From the NCBI GenBank assembly GCA_029939385.1, contig JAOZSZ010000042.1:1-9131 (forward strand): a DNA stretch of 9,131 bases, written 5' to 3'. The notes under the pieces are model-generated. The model had not been told where the DNA came from and made no database searches. It was given only the letters and a program-made list of their open reading frames with translations. The DNA comes from Pontiella sp. Lineage in GTDB: Bacteria; Verrucomicrobiota; Kiritimatiellia; Kiritimatiellales; Pontiellaceae. This document shows, piece after piece, positions 1 to 9,025 of the stretch. Numbering within the stretch: the stretch's first letter is position 1; each line of letters opens with the position of its first letter. Both the position numbers and the translations under genes were made by a program.

Positions 1-479
1 GTCAGTGTTCCGGATTTTGAGATCACGCCCACCGATCCCTTCTGCGCGATAAAACTGGGCATGATGCCGACCTTCGCGCCTTCCGGAGTCAGCAAGCCGG
101 GGCAGTTTGGGCCGACAAAGCGCGAAGCGGTGGTTTCGACGTAGGCCTTCACCTCGACCATCTGTGCAATTGGAATGCCCTCTGTAATGCAAACAATTAA
201 TTCAATCCCTGCGGCGGCGGCTTCCATAATGGCATCGGCCGCAAACGGGGGCGGAACAAAAATCAGGGATACGTTTGCACCGGTTTCCGCACGCGCTTCA
301 ACGCAACTGTTGAAAACCGGAACCTTGCCGTCAAGCGCGGTCTGTCCTCCCTTGCCGGGCGTGACGCCGCCCACGACGTTGTCGCCATAGTCCAAGCACT
401 GGGCCGCATGAAAACTCCCCTCGGAGCCCGTAATGCCCTGCACAATAATTTTTGAATCCCTATCCACTAAAATCGACAT
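1..479 (-). CDS. sucD: Succinyl-CoA synthetase (succinate-CoA ligase) alpha subunit, partial (3' end outside window)
   Basis: This is the CoA-binding alpha subunit that, with SucC, interconverts succinyl-CoA + ADP/GDP + Pi with succinate + CoA + ATP/GTP in the cytoplasm. The 159 codons present read as a normal SucD N-terminus. They start [10 protein letters not shown] and carry the CoA-binding Rossmann segment with [10 protein letters not shown] (residues 16-25), GGVTPGKGG (37-45), VPPPF (75-79), ITEGIP (98-103) and GPNCPG (123-128). The sequence leaves the window in [10 protein letters not shown], just before the usual Thr-Tyr-Glu. The phosphorylated active-site histidine lies later in the family and is not visible. 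The ATG at 479-477 has an AGGGA ribosome site about 8 bases upstream and matches the family start, 28 bases after the sucC stop. I see no frameshift or stop in the visible part. The identification is secure; only completeness is unknown. Confidence 0.96.
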   Translation of the reverse strand, partial: MSILVDRDSKIIVQGITGSEGSFHAAQCLDYGDNVVGGVTPGKGGQTALDGKVPVFNSCVEARAETGANVSLIFVPPPFAADAIMEAAAAGIELIVCITEGIPIAQMVEVKAYVETTASRFVGPNCPGLLTPEGAKVGIMPSFIAQKGSVGVISKSGTL

Positions 480-507
480 AATCTTTCCCTGACTGTTTTT
501 TGACCAT

Positions 508-1683
508 TCATCCTCTCGCCGCTTCCACCACTTTGTTTGCGGCATCCTTGAAGGAGTCCGCAGAAATAATCGATACATCAGAGTTCGCTAGGATTTCCTT
601 CGCCACGACGGCATTGGTTCCCTCCAGCCGTACCACCACCGGCACATCTAAATCGAGTTCCTTGACGGCTTCAATGATGCCGTTGGCGATCCGGTCGCAA
701 CGAACAATCCCTCCGAAGATATTGATCAGCACGGCCTTCACGTTTTCATCGGAAAGAATAATTCGAAAGCCATTCTTCACGGTTTCCACATTCGCGCCGC
801 CCCCGACATCAAGAAAGTTAGCGGGCGAACCGCCCACCTGCTTAATAATATCCATCGTCGACATTGCCAGCCCCGCGCCGTTCACCATACAACCAATGGT
901 TCCCTCGAGCTTAATGTAGTTAAGATCATATTTTCCCGCCTCAACTTCCGTGGGGTCCTCTTCGTCGAGATCTCGCATTTCAGCCACATCGGGATGAAGA
1001 TAGAGCGCGTTGTCGTCGAAGTTTATCTTGGCATCTAATGCAATGATATTACCCTGCTCCGTAAGAACGAGGGGATTAATTTCCACGATTGAACCGTCCA
1101 TCTCCCGATAGAGCTTATATAGTTTTTGAAACAAGCCCGTGGCCTGCCTAATCGCCGCGCCGTCGAGCCCTAATGCCAAGGCCAAGTTACGCGCCTGAAA
1201 CGTGCGTAATCCCATCCCCGGCAGAATGGATTCCTTCACAATTTTTTCTGGCGAGGTCTTCGCCACCTCTTCAATCTCCATTCCTCCCTCAGAAGAGACC
1301 ATGAAAACATTCCGCCCCGTAGAGCGGTCGAGCGTGATTGCCACGTAAAACTCCTGCTTAATGTCAAGGGCCTCGGCCACCATCACTTTTCTGACGCGCC
1401 GCCCCTCGGGGCCGGTTTGGTGCGTGACAAGCGTCATGCCAAGAATGCTTTTAATGTGTTCGAGTGCACTCGCCTTATCGGGAGAAAACTTAACCCCGCC
1501 GCCTTTGCCGCGCCCGCCGGCATGCACTTGGGCTTTAATGATGTATTGTTCGGCACCGAAATCCTTGCTGACCTGATCGATCGCCGCTTCGGCCTGCGCC
1601 AAATCATTAATCGTCACGCCATCCTGAATAGGGATACCGTAACTTTTTAGAAGTTTCTTGGCTTGGTATTCATGTATTTTCAT
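508..1683 (-). CDS. sucC: Succinyl-CoA synthetase (ADP-forming type) beta subunit
   Basis: This is the nucleotide-binding beta subunit of succinyl-CoA synthetase, partner of the following sucD. The protein is 391 residues, normal for bacterial SucC (about 385-400). It starts with the hallmark MKIHEYQAK. The ATP-grasp domain fills the N-terminal ~240 residues, with [16 protein letters not shown] (50-65) as the nucleotide and phosphate loop and EINPLVLT (201-208) contributing the metal/active-site segment. The C-terminal ligase/CoA domain has GGGAN (294-298), FGGIVRCD (323-330) and RLEGTN (352-357). The start codon overlaps the korB stop in an ATGA arrangement (4 bases shared), so translation is probably coupled to korB. 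A purine-rich GGAAGTAGAG site lies in the korB 3' end. ATP versus GTP preference cannot be read with confidence; I use the ADP-forming label by family resemblance. No missing motif or anomaly was seen. Confidence 0.97.
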   Translation of the reverse strand: MKIHEYQAKKLLKSYGIPIQDGVTINDLAQAEAAIDQVSKDFGAEQYIIKAQVHAGGRGKGGGVKFSPDKASALEHIKSILGMTLVTHQTGPEGRRVRKVMVAEALDIKQEFYVAITLDRSTGRNVFMVSSEGGMEIEEVAKTSPEKIVKESILPGMGLRTFQARNLALALGLDGAAIRQATGLFQKLYKLYREMDGSIVEINPLVLTEQGNIIALDAKINFDDNALYLHPDVAEMRDLDEEDPTEVEAGKYDLNYIKLEGTIGCMVNGAGLAMSTMDIIKQVGGSPANFLDVGGGANVETVKNGFRIILSDENVKAVLINIFGGIVRCDRIANGIIEAVKELDLDVPVVVRLEGTNAVVAKEILANSDVSIISADSFKDAANKVVEAARG

Positions 1684-3251
1684 TTTTTCTCTACTTCCGG
1701 GTGCTGTTGCTCAACTCGCATCACCGTATCATGAATGAAACGCAGAATTTGACGAATGGTGATCAACCCAAACCCGCCCTCTTTCAGCCGGATCGGCACA
1801 TGACGATGCCCGCTGATGGAGAGAATGTTAATCACATCCCCAATAGAATTGGACTCATCCATAATTTCATAAATCGGCCGCATGATTGCGGAGATCGGCA
1901 GGCGATCGCGATCGATGGAGGTAAGCACCACATTTTGGATAATGTCGCGCTCGGAGAGAATGCCATAAAGCCGCTTTTCGTCGCCAATCAGAATGCACTC
2001 AATTCGGTGGGACGTAAAATGGGCAATCGCCAACGAGATGCTATCGCGCGGCGAGAGTATTTTGACGCGCTTATAATCATAATTATATAAAATTTCCCCG
2101 ATCGTGGTCTTGAGGCTCGCCGTAAGCGGATCCGTCGATTTGAGTAACTCATGCACCTGCTCGTCCATCACCTTCGACTCATCCGTGAATTGCACATGGA
2201 TTCCACTCGAACGCTTAATCTTTTTCCCGCCCTCCGAAACCGTCCAATATTCGGACCCTCGCAATAAAGCCTGCAAGTTACGCCGCCCCTTCGAGGCCGT
2301 CACCATCTTAATCTGCTCTTCGAGCACCAGCTCATACACGGGTCTTTTTACAGCATGAAAAATGCCCACAGGAGTCGGGAAATCAGGATAGTCCATATCG
2401 GTAAGCATGGCCGCATACACCGGATCTTTGCTATACATATCATGTACCATTAGGCTTTCTTTCGTAATCCCCTGTTCGCCGATCGTCACGACCTCGGGCT
2501 TGGTTCCCTTGAGAATAATTCCCTTATTTCGATTTTCTCCAAAAATGAGAGGCTCCCCCTGTTCAAGGTAGAGCAGGCGATCCTCGCGGCAGGAGCGATC
2601 CGAAATATCCTTCCACGCATTTTTATTAAAAATCACGCAACTCTGGAGGATTTCAACAAATGCAGTTCCGGAATGTTTGGCCCCTTTCAGCAGGATCTCA
2701 GTAATATGCTTTGGATCTGTATCGACCGCCCGCGCCACAAAAGAGGCTTCCGAGGCTAGTGCCAAGCGCAATGGATTCAGCGGTTCTTCAAGCACCCCGT
2801 ACGGACTCGTCTTCGTGATCTGCCCTTTTTCGGAGGTCGGACTATATTGCCCCTTGGTCAGTCCATAGATCTTGTTATTGAGCAGGATAATATTCATATC
2901 AAGATTGCGGCGTAACGCATGAATCAGGTGGTTCCCCCCAATACTCAGCCCATCACCATCGCCCGTAATAACCCAAACGGACAGCTCTGGATTGGCCACC
3001 TTCACCCCCGTGGCAATGGTTGGGGCACGCCCGTGAATCGAATGAAAACCGTAGGTATCGAGATAATATGGAAAGCGACTCGAGCAACCAATCCCGCTCA
3101 CGAACACAAACTTTTCCTTCGGGATGCCGAGTTGCGGCAATGCGTTTTGCACCGAGTTGAGCACCGAATAATCTCCGCACCCCGGACACCAACGCACCTC
3201 CGATGAGGAGACAAAATCCTTGCGGGTCAATCGTTCTATTTTCTTTTTCAT
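1680..3251 (-). CDS. korB: 2-oxoglutarate:ferredoxin oxidoreductase beta subunit with C-terminal tandem CBS domains
   Basis: This is the thiamine-pyrophosphate subunit of the oxygen-sensitive 2-oxoglutarate:ferredoxin oxidoreductase, which with KorA interconverts 2-oxoglutarate + CoA and succinyl-CoA + CO2 plus reduced ferredoxin. The core, residues 1 to about 350, looks complete. It has WCPGCGDYS (21-29), GIGCSSRFPYY (53-63), the TPP/Mg motif GDGDGLSIGGNH (97-108) followed by NNKIYGLTKGQ (125-135), and SCVIFN (204-209). Cys22, Cys25, Cys56 and Cys205 have the spacing of the single [4Fe-4S] cluster ligands of two-subunit OFORs. The total length of 523 residues is well above the usual ~280-350. 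The excess is a linker (about 350-381) and two CBS repeats (about 382-442 and 452-510), the first ending GILSERD (430-436), the second GLITIRQ (495-501). The gene follows korA by 29 bases with an AGG-type site upstream of the ATG and overlaps sucC by 4 bases. No delta/ferredoxin subunit is encoded nearby. Substrate assignment rests on homology and on the sucCD neighbours. Confidence 0.93.
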   Translation of the reverse strand: MKKKIERLTRKDFVSSSEVRWCPGCGDYSVLNSVQNALPQLGIPKEKFVFVSGIGCSSRFPYYLDTYGFHSIHGRAPTIATGVKVANPELSVWVITGDGDGLSIGGNHLIHALRRNLDMNIILLNNKIYGLTKGQYSPTSEKGQITKTSPYGVLEEPLNPLRLALASEASFVARAVDTDPKHITEILLKGAKHSGTAFVEILQSCVIFNKNAWKDISDRSCREDRLLYLEQGEPLIFGENRNKGIILKGTKPEVVTIGEQGITKESLMVHDMYSKDPVYAAMLTDMDYPDFPTPVGIFHAVKRPVYELVLEEQIKMVTASKGRRNLQALLRGSEYWTVSEGGKKIKRSSGIHVQFTDESKVMDEQVHELLKSTDPLTASLKTTIGEILYNYDYKRVKILSPRDSISLAIAHFTSHRIECILIGDEKRLYGILSERDIIQNVVLTSIDRDRLPISAIMRPIYEIMDESNSIGDVINILSISGHRHVPIRLKEGGFGLITIRQILRFIHDTVMRVEQQHPEVEKK

Positions 3252-3280
3252 GACAAGCCTACCTATCGAATTTTATTAAT

Positions 3281-5119
3281 CTAAAGATATTCCCTAATTC
3301 CATCCACGAGTTCCGAGATCAGGAAAGCTCGACCTTTAACCTTATTTATAGATTTTACATCGACCAAATATTTCGCGCGTAGAATTAATGAAAGCTGGCC
3401 AAGGTTCAGTTCCGGTGCAAGAACGTGATCGAATTGCTTCATCAAATTTTCAAGGTTTTTGGGGAGCGGGTTAAGATAGCGTAAGTGCACACAACTTACG
3501 GAGGCTCCTTCGCTACGCAACCGTTCGACGGCCATAGCAATGGCGCCGCGCGTGCTACCCCAGCCCACCACCAGAACCTTTCCGCTTTCCTCGCCGGTCA
3601 CTTTGGTGGGCGGAAGATCCTCGGCTAATCGCTCAACTTTTTGGGCCCGCAGGCGGCACATCTTCTCGTGATTATCCGCATCATAACTCACCACGCCATC
3701 TTCCGTTTTTTCAAGACCCCCGATGCGATGCTCAAAGCCGGGTCGACCCGGGATGGCCAGTCGACGCGCTAATGTTTTGGGATCGCGCTGATACGGTATG
3801 TATTCCTCTCCCGCTTTAATGGGTTCAACCGAGAGGTCCGGAATTTCAGTTACCCGAGGAATCTTCCATGGCTCAGACCCATTCGCCAAATAGGTGTCGG
3901 ACAGCATAATCACTGGAGTCCGATATTTCAGAGCCAATCGAACCGCCTCGATCGCGGTGTCAAAACAGTCCGATGGAGAGGCCGCGGCCACTATAATCAC
4001 CGGAGATTCGCCGTTTCGACCATAGAACGATTGTAGCAAATCGGCCTGCTCCGTTTTGGTTGGAAGCCCCGTGCTCGGCCCCGCACGTTGTACATTCACA
4101 ATCACAAGCGGGAGCTCTGTAATGACGGCAAGTCCCAGGGCTTCCGACTTCAAACAAAGCCCGGGGCCGCTGGTGGTTGTGACGCCGAGTGCTCCTGCGA
4201 AGGAGGCCCCAATCGCCACGCCAATGGCCGCAATCTCATCCTCGGCCTGAACCGTTTTAACATTAAAGTTTCGGTGTTTGGAAAGGGTTTCAAGAATCGG
4301 GGTGGCGGGAGTGATCGGATAGCTCCCCAGCACAAGGTCGCGCCAGCTATTTTCGGAGGCGGCGATCAACCCGAGGGCGGTCGCCTCATTTCCGGTAATC
4401 TTGCGGTAGACTCCATCTTCCAGCACGCGCGGCTGAATGGTGTACTGCGGAATGTCGATATCCTTATTTTCCCCAACAATGAATCCTGCTTTTAAAGCCA
4501 AGCTATTTGCGTCGGCGATGAGCGGCTGGTGTTCACGCCACTTGGATTCGATCCACTCCAGCGTGGCATCAAGGGGGCGGGAAAAAACCCAATAGGTAAT
4601 CCCTAATGCAAAGAAGTTTTTACAGCGCGACTTCAGCGCGGGCTTAAGTGATAACTCCTTGAGGGTTTCAGTCACCAGCGCATTAATATCCACCTTCAAT
4701 ACACGAAACTCATCTTCGAGCGCGGGATCATCAAGGGGGTTTGTTTCGTATAAGGCCTTCTTTAGATTGGCCGGGGTAAAGTTTCCCGTATTAACAATCA
4801 ACAGCCCCTTCGGCTCAAGCTCCTTAAGATTTACCTTCAGGGCGGCGGGATTCATGACGACGAGCGCATCGGCCTTGTCGCCCGGAGTCATCACATTCCG
4901 GCACCCAAAATGAACCTGAAATCCAGAGACCCCCGGAAGCGATCCCGCCGGGGCCCGGATTTCCGACGGAAAATCGGGGAATGTAATAATGGCATCGCCC
5001 AACAAAGCACTCGCATCGGAAAAAAGTTCGCCGACGGTTTGCATCCCATCCCCTGAGTCTCCGGCAAAACGAACAACAACGGACTCTTTTTCGATCAAGT
5101 TAGATTTTTTTTCGGCCAT
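3281..5119 (-). CDS. korA: 2-oxoglutarate:ferredoxin oxidoreductase alpha subunit (gamma-alpha fusion)
   Basis: This is the large subunit of the ferredoxin-dependent 2-oxoglutarate oxidoreductase, 612 residues, the normal length for the fused form. Residues about 12-200 are the gamma domain, with FAGDSGDGMQTVG (18-30), PDFPSEIRAP (48-57) and GVSGFQVHFG (63-72). Residues about 235-612 are the alpha (pyrimidine-binding) part. It contains SYPITPATPI (266-275), the YPITP loop that contacts cofactor and 2-oxoacid, then QAEDEIAA (291-298), TTTSGPGLCLKSEALGLA (314-331) and VQRAGPSTGLPTKTEQADLLQ (343-363), whose Arg345 is the likely substrate-side arginine. GFEHRIGGLE (461-470) and PELNLGQLS (569-577) are typical of the C-terminal part. 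The start at 5119 is supported by a strong GGAGA site 6 bases upstream, inside the end of the preceding CBS gene; that gene's stop is only 2 bases away. The fused KorA/KorB pair with no separate gamma or delta gene is the type common in Bacteroidota-like bacteria. Other 2-oxoacids are possible, but the sdh/suc context favours 2-oxoglutarate. Confidence 0.94.
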   Translation of the reverse strand: MAEKKSNLIEKESVVVRFAGDSGDGMQTVGELFSDASALLGDAIITFPDFPSEIRAPAGSLPGVSGFQVHFGCRNVMTPGDKADALVVMNPAALKVNLKELEPKGLLIVNTGNFTPANLKKALYETNPLDDPALEDEFRVLKVDINALVTETLKELSLKPALKSRCKNFFALGITYWVFSRPLDATLEWIESKWREHQPLIADANSLALKAGFIVGENKDIDIPQYTIQPRVLEDGVYRKITGNEATALGLIAASENSWRDLVLGSYPITPATPILETLSKHRNFNVKTVQAEDEIAAIGVAIGASFAGALGVTTTSGPGLCLKSEALGLAVITELPLVIVNVQRAGPSTGLPTKTEQADLLQSFYGRNGESPVIIVAAASPSDCFDTAIEAVRLALKYRTPVIMLSDTYLANGSEPWKIPRVTEIPDLSVEPIKAGEEYIPYQRDPKTLARRLAIPGRPGFEHRIGGLEKTEDGVVSYDADNHEKMCRLRAQKVERLAEDLPPTKVTGEESGKVLVVGWGSTRGAIAMAVERLRSEGASVSCVHLRYLNPLPKNLENLMKQFDHVLAPELNLGQLSLILRAKYLVDVKSINKVKGRAFLISELVDGIREYL

Positions 5120-5121
5120 GA

Positions 5122-5595
5122 CTATTCTCCGGAAACGGTGGGGGCAATCAAGCTACTATCGGGCGGAAGGTTCATGACGTGTTGCGGCAAATGCTCACTA
5201 ATAAAAGTCATCAAACCTCGCACGGATAAAATCCCTTCAACCACGTTTCCCGACAAAATGGGAAGATGGCGGAAACGATTCGAGTGGAAAAATTCTAAGG
5301 CCTCCTGAACCGTTAACGCGGGAGATGAAAAGGCCGGATCCTTGGTCATAATCTCATCGACCGGAAGATCCCCAGAAAGGGTCGAGCCAACAAATTCATG
5401 CATCAGATCGCCATTACTCAAAATCCCGATCAGCTTTCCCTTCGCATCCACCACCAGCACACAACCAATCTGATTATATTTCATCTCCGTCACCGCATCG
5501 ATGATGGAGGTCCCCGTTGTCACGATGGCGGGGTGTTGTAAATCGACCTTGCTGATCGGCTCTGCCCAAAATGTTTCCTTTTTGCGCTTCGTCAT
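5122..5595 (-). CDS. Small free-standing tandem CBS-domain protein, probable nucleotide-sensing regulator of KorAB
   Basis: This 157-residue soluble protein consists almost wholly of two CBS repeats (a Bateman module), at about residues 12-67 and 77-134, with no DNA-binding, transporter or enzyme domain. The first repeat ends with GILSNGD (57-63), the G-h-x-S-x-x-D signature whose aspartate usually holds the ribose of AMP, ADP or ATP. The second ends GILSVRG (121-127), where that aspartate is replaced by Gly127. The RHLPI segment (109-113) and VLVVD (46-50) are typical CBS strands. It lies 52 bases after sdhB and 2 bases before korA, and its own 3' end carries the korA ribosome site, so it is co-translated with the oxidoreductase. 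Its start has an AGGA site close upstream. Because KorB has its own CBS pair, a role in adenine-nucleotide control of KorAB is a reasonable inference, but the family name alone predicts only ligand binding and dimerisation. Confidence 0.88.
   Translation of the reverse strand: MTKRKKETFWAEPISKVDLQHPAIVTTGTSIIDAVTEMKYNQIGCVLVVDAKGKLIGILSNGDLMHEFVGSTLSGDLPVDEIMTKDPAFSSPALTVQEALEFFHSNRFRHLPILSGNVVEGILSVRGLMTFISEHLPQHVMNLPPDSSLIAPTVSGE
5126..5130 (-). promoter_or_regulatory. Ribosome binding site of korA, embedded in the end of the CBS gene
   Basis: GGAGA lies 6 bases before the korA ATG and is made from the last two sense codons of the upstream CBS gene (Gly-Glu), whose stop is 2 bases from the korA start. 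It fixes the korA start and implies that the CBS protein and KorA are translated in a coupled way. Confidence 0.7.
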
Positions 5596-5647
5596 AGGGT
5601 TCCTTTATTTGCATTAATAAGTCATTCGTAATGTTCTGCCGCAAGGG
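5596..5647 (-). other. Longest internal gap, between sdhB and the CBS gene
   Basis: These 52 bases separate the sdhCAB block from the cbs-korAB-sucCD block. They contain the CBS gene's AGGA ribosome site and a very weak 4-base-pair stem (CATT/AATG, loop ACG) with no following T-run on the coding strand, so I see no terminator. A secondary promoter here is conceivable, but no good -35/-10 pair is visible. Confidence 0.4.
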
Positions 5648-6406
5648 CTACGAATGGCTCGTTAGACTGGCTTTAATAAATTCACGATTAAGGCGTGCAA
5701 TGTTTTTAACATCGATCCCTTTAGGGCAGGCCACGGTGCACTCATATTCGTTGGAGCAACTTCCGAAGCCTAGCTCGTCCATCTTATTCACCATATTCAG
5801 CGCGCGTTGCGTCCGCTCCGGATGCCCCTGCGGAAGAAGAACATATTGACTCACCTTCGCCGCCGTGAAAAGCATGGCCGATCCATTCGGACACGCCGCC
5901 ACGCAGGCACCGCACCCGATACATTGGGCCGCATCCATTGAGGCTTCGGCAAGCTCCCGCTTAATCGGAGTGGTTGCGGCCTCCGGCGCATTGCCGGTTT
6001 TAACCTCCACATAACCGCCCTCGCAAATGATGGCATCGAGGCCGCTGCGATCGACGATTAAATCCTTAAGCACCTGAAACGGTTTCGCCCGGAAAGGCTC
6101 AATCACAATCTGGTCATTATTTTTAAACTTACGCATATGAAGCTGGCAGAGGGTGGTCCGTTCGTGCGAGCCATGCGTCTTACCATTCACCACCGCACCA
6201 CAGCACCCGCAAATCCCCTCGCGGCAATCGTCTTCAAACGCGATCGGTTCCTCGCCATTCAGGGTGAGCTGCTCATTCACAATATCCATCATTTCAAGAA
6301 AGGAAGCCGCCGTATCGATCTCCCGGGCTTGATAGATTTTAAATTGCCCTTTTTCACCACGGTTCTGACGCCAGACCTTCAGGGTCACATTAATTTTTTC
6401 CGACAT
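5648..6406 (-). CDS. sdhB: Succinate dehydrogenase/fumarate reductase iron-sulfur subunit
   Basis: This subunit carries electrons between the flavin of SdhA and the quinone/heme region of SdhC on the inner face of the cytoplasmic membrane. It has 252 residues, normal for the type-B family. The N-terminal plant-type ferredoxin domain binds [2Fe-2S] through Cys61, Cys66 and Cys69 (CREGICGCCG, 61-70) and Cys87. The C-terminal domain has CIGCGACVAACP (162-173) and CSNEYECTVACP (217-228). By family alignment Cys162, Cys165, Cys168 and Cys227 hold [4Fe-4S], and Cys172, Cys217 and Cys223 hold [3Fe-4S]. All three clusters are therefore intact. It lies 31 bases after sdhA with a clear AGGAG site about 8 bases before the ATG. 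The sequence does not by itself distinguish succinate oxidation from fumarate reduction; the symbol sdhB is used because of the surrounding cycle genes. Confidence 0.96.
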   Translation of the reverse strand: MSEKINVTLKVWRQNRGEKGQFKIYQAREIDTAASFLEMMDIVNEQLTLNGEEPIAFEDDCREGICGCCGAVVNGKTHGSHERTTLCQLHMRKFKNNDQIVIEPFRAKPFQVLKDLIVDRSGLDAIICEGGYVEVKTGNAPEAATTPIKRELAEASMDAAQCIGCGACVAACPNGSAMLFTAAKVSQYVLLPQGHPERTQRALNMVNKMDELGFGSCSNEYECTVACPKGIDVKNIARLNREFIKASLTSHS

Positions 6407-6437
6407 CTTTTTTCTCCTAAAATCTAAAGCCCACCGT

Positions 6438-8351
<1,914 letters not shown>

Positions 8352-8365
8352 GGAACGCTCCTCTA

Positions 8366-9025
8366 CTAGAAAAAATAGGCGTGAATTGGAATAAAGGCAA
8401 AGGTGCCCGCCATACCGATGGCTACCAGCGTGCTAATCAGCTTTATCTTGCTTCCCTTGCGCGGGATATAGAGCCCATAGGTCTGCAACGTACTCTGTAG
8501 CGCATGACTTAAGTGCAAACCAACTGCCACCATAAAAAGGAGATAAATACCCACATGCACGGGGTCCTGAAACTGATCATGCACCATTCCGTAAACATCA
8601 TTCACTTCATGACCATGCAGGCCAACCTGCTCCTTGCTCTTAAAGGCAAAATCAGCCAAATGATGAAGAATAAAAATAAAGATCATCGCCCCCGAGACCG
8701 GCATCAGCCTTGCGGACAGCGATCGCTCCGACGTTGACTTCAGCGTGTGGCGCTTATCACGAGCCCGCCAGTTTCCAAGTACCACGCGGAAGGCCATCGC
8801 CATATGCACCGTAATCGACACCAACATCAGCACCTCGATCCCAATCACAATGGGAACGAGCTGATGCAAATGCGCGGCATAAGAATTGAAGAGATCCGGC
8901 CCGAACAGGAACAATACGTTGCCGCCCATATGTGGAATCAAAAAGAGGAAAAACATAACCAGTCCAGAAGTTGCCAACAATACCTTTTGGCCAATCGAAG
9001 AAAGAAGCGTCTGTTTAATCCTCAT
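8366..9025 (-). CDS. sdhC: Succinate dehydrogenase cytochrome b subunit (b558 family, single diheme membrane anchor)
   Basis: This is the membrane anchor of a type-B succinate:quinone oxidoreductase. The 219 residues hold five hydrophobic helices at about 14-40, 55-80, 108-128, 153-178 and 194-217, and no separate SdhD gene follows, as expected for the type with one anchor and two b hemes. The likely axial heme histidines, matched to the Wolinella FrdC pattern, are His32 (helix I), His74 (II), His122 or His121 (III) and His171 (IV). The residue two positions before His171 is Gly169, where Wolinella FrdC has the Glu180 of its proton pathway. The start at 9025-9023 is forced from above by an in-frame TGA two codons upstream, and AAGGA lies 10 bases before it. 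It is the first gene of the cluster. The quinone is probably menaquinone, which is an inference from the subfamily. Confidence 0.93.
   Translation of the reverse strand: MRIKQTLLSSIGQKVLLATSGLVMFFLFLIPHMGGNVLFLFGPDLFNSYAAHLHQLVPIVIGIEVLMLVSITVHMAMAFRVVLGNWRARDKRHTLKSTSERSLSARLMPVSGAMIFIFILHHLADFAFKSKEQVGLHGHEVNDVYGMVHDQFQDPVHVGIYLLFMVAVGLHLSHALQSTLQTYGLYIPRKGSKIKLISTLVAIGMAGTFAFIPIHAYFF

Noticed and set aside
1680..3251. Possibility that the korB-CBS fusion is an artefact of a lost stop codon or frameshift
   Set aside because: The frame is continuous with well-formed CBS repeats reaching the stop. The linker has no vestigial start or ribosome site that I can see, and the fused frame overlaps sucC by 4 bases in a normal operon fashion. 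A real fusion is the simpler reading, although read-level confirmation was not possible.
3281..5119. Alternative identity of KorA/KorB as pyruvate, indolepyruvate or branched-chain 2-oxoacid oxidoreductase
   Set aside because: The gamma-alpha fused large subunit, the KorB-type beta sequence and the position between sdhCAB and sucCD all favour 2-oxoglutarate. The substrate is not proven by sequence.
5596..5647. Transcription terminator or riboswitch between sdhB and the CBS gene
   Set aside because: Only a 4-base-pair stem can be drawn and no U-run follows, and 52 bases is too short for known riboswitch aptamers plus an expression platform.
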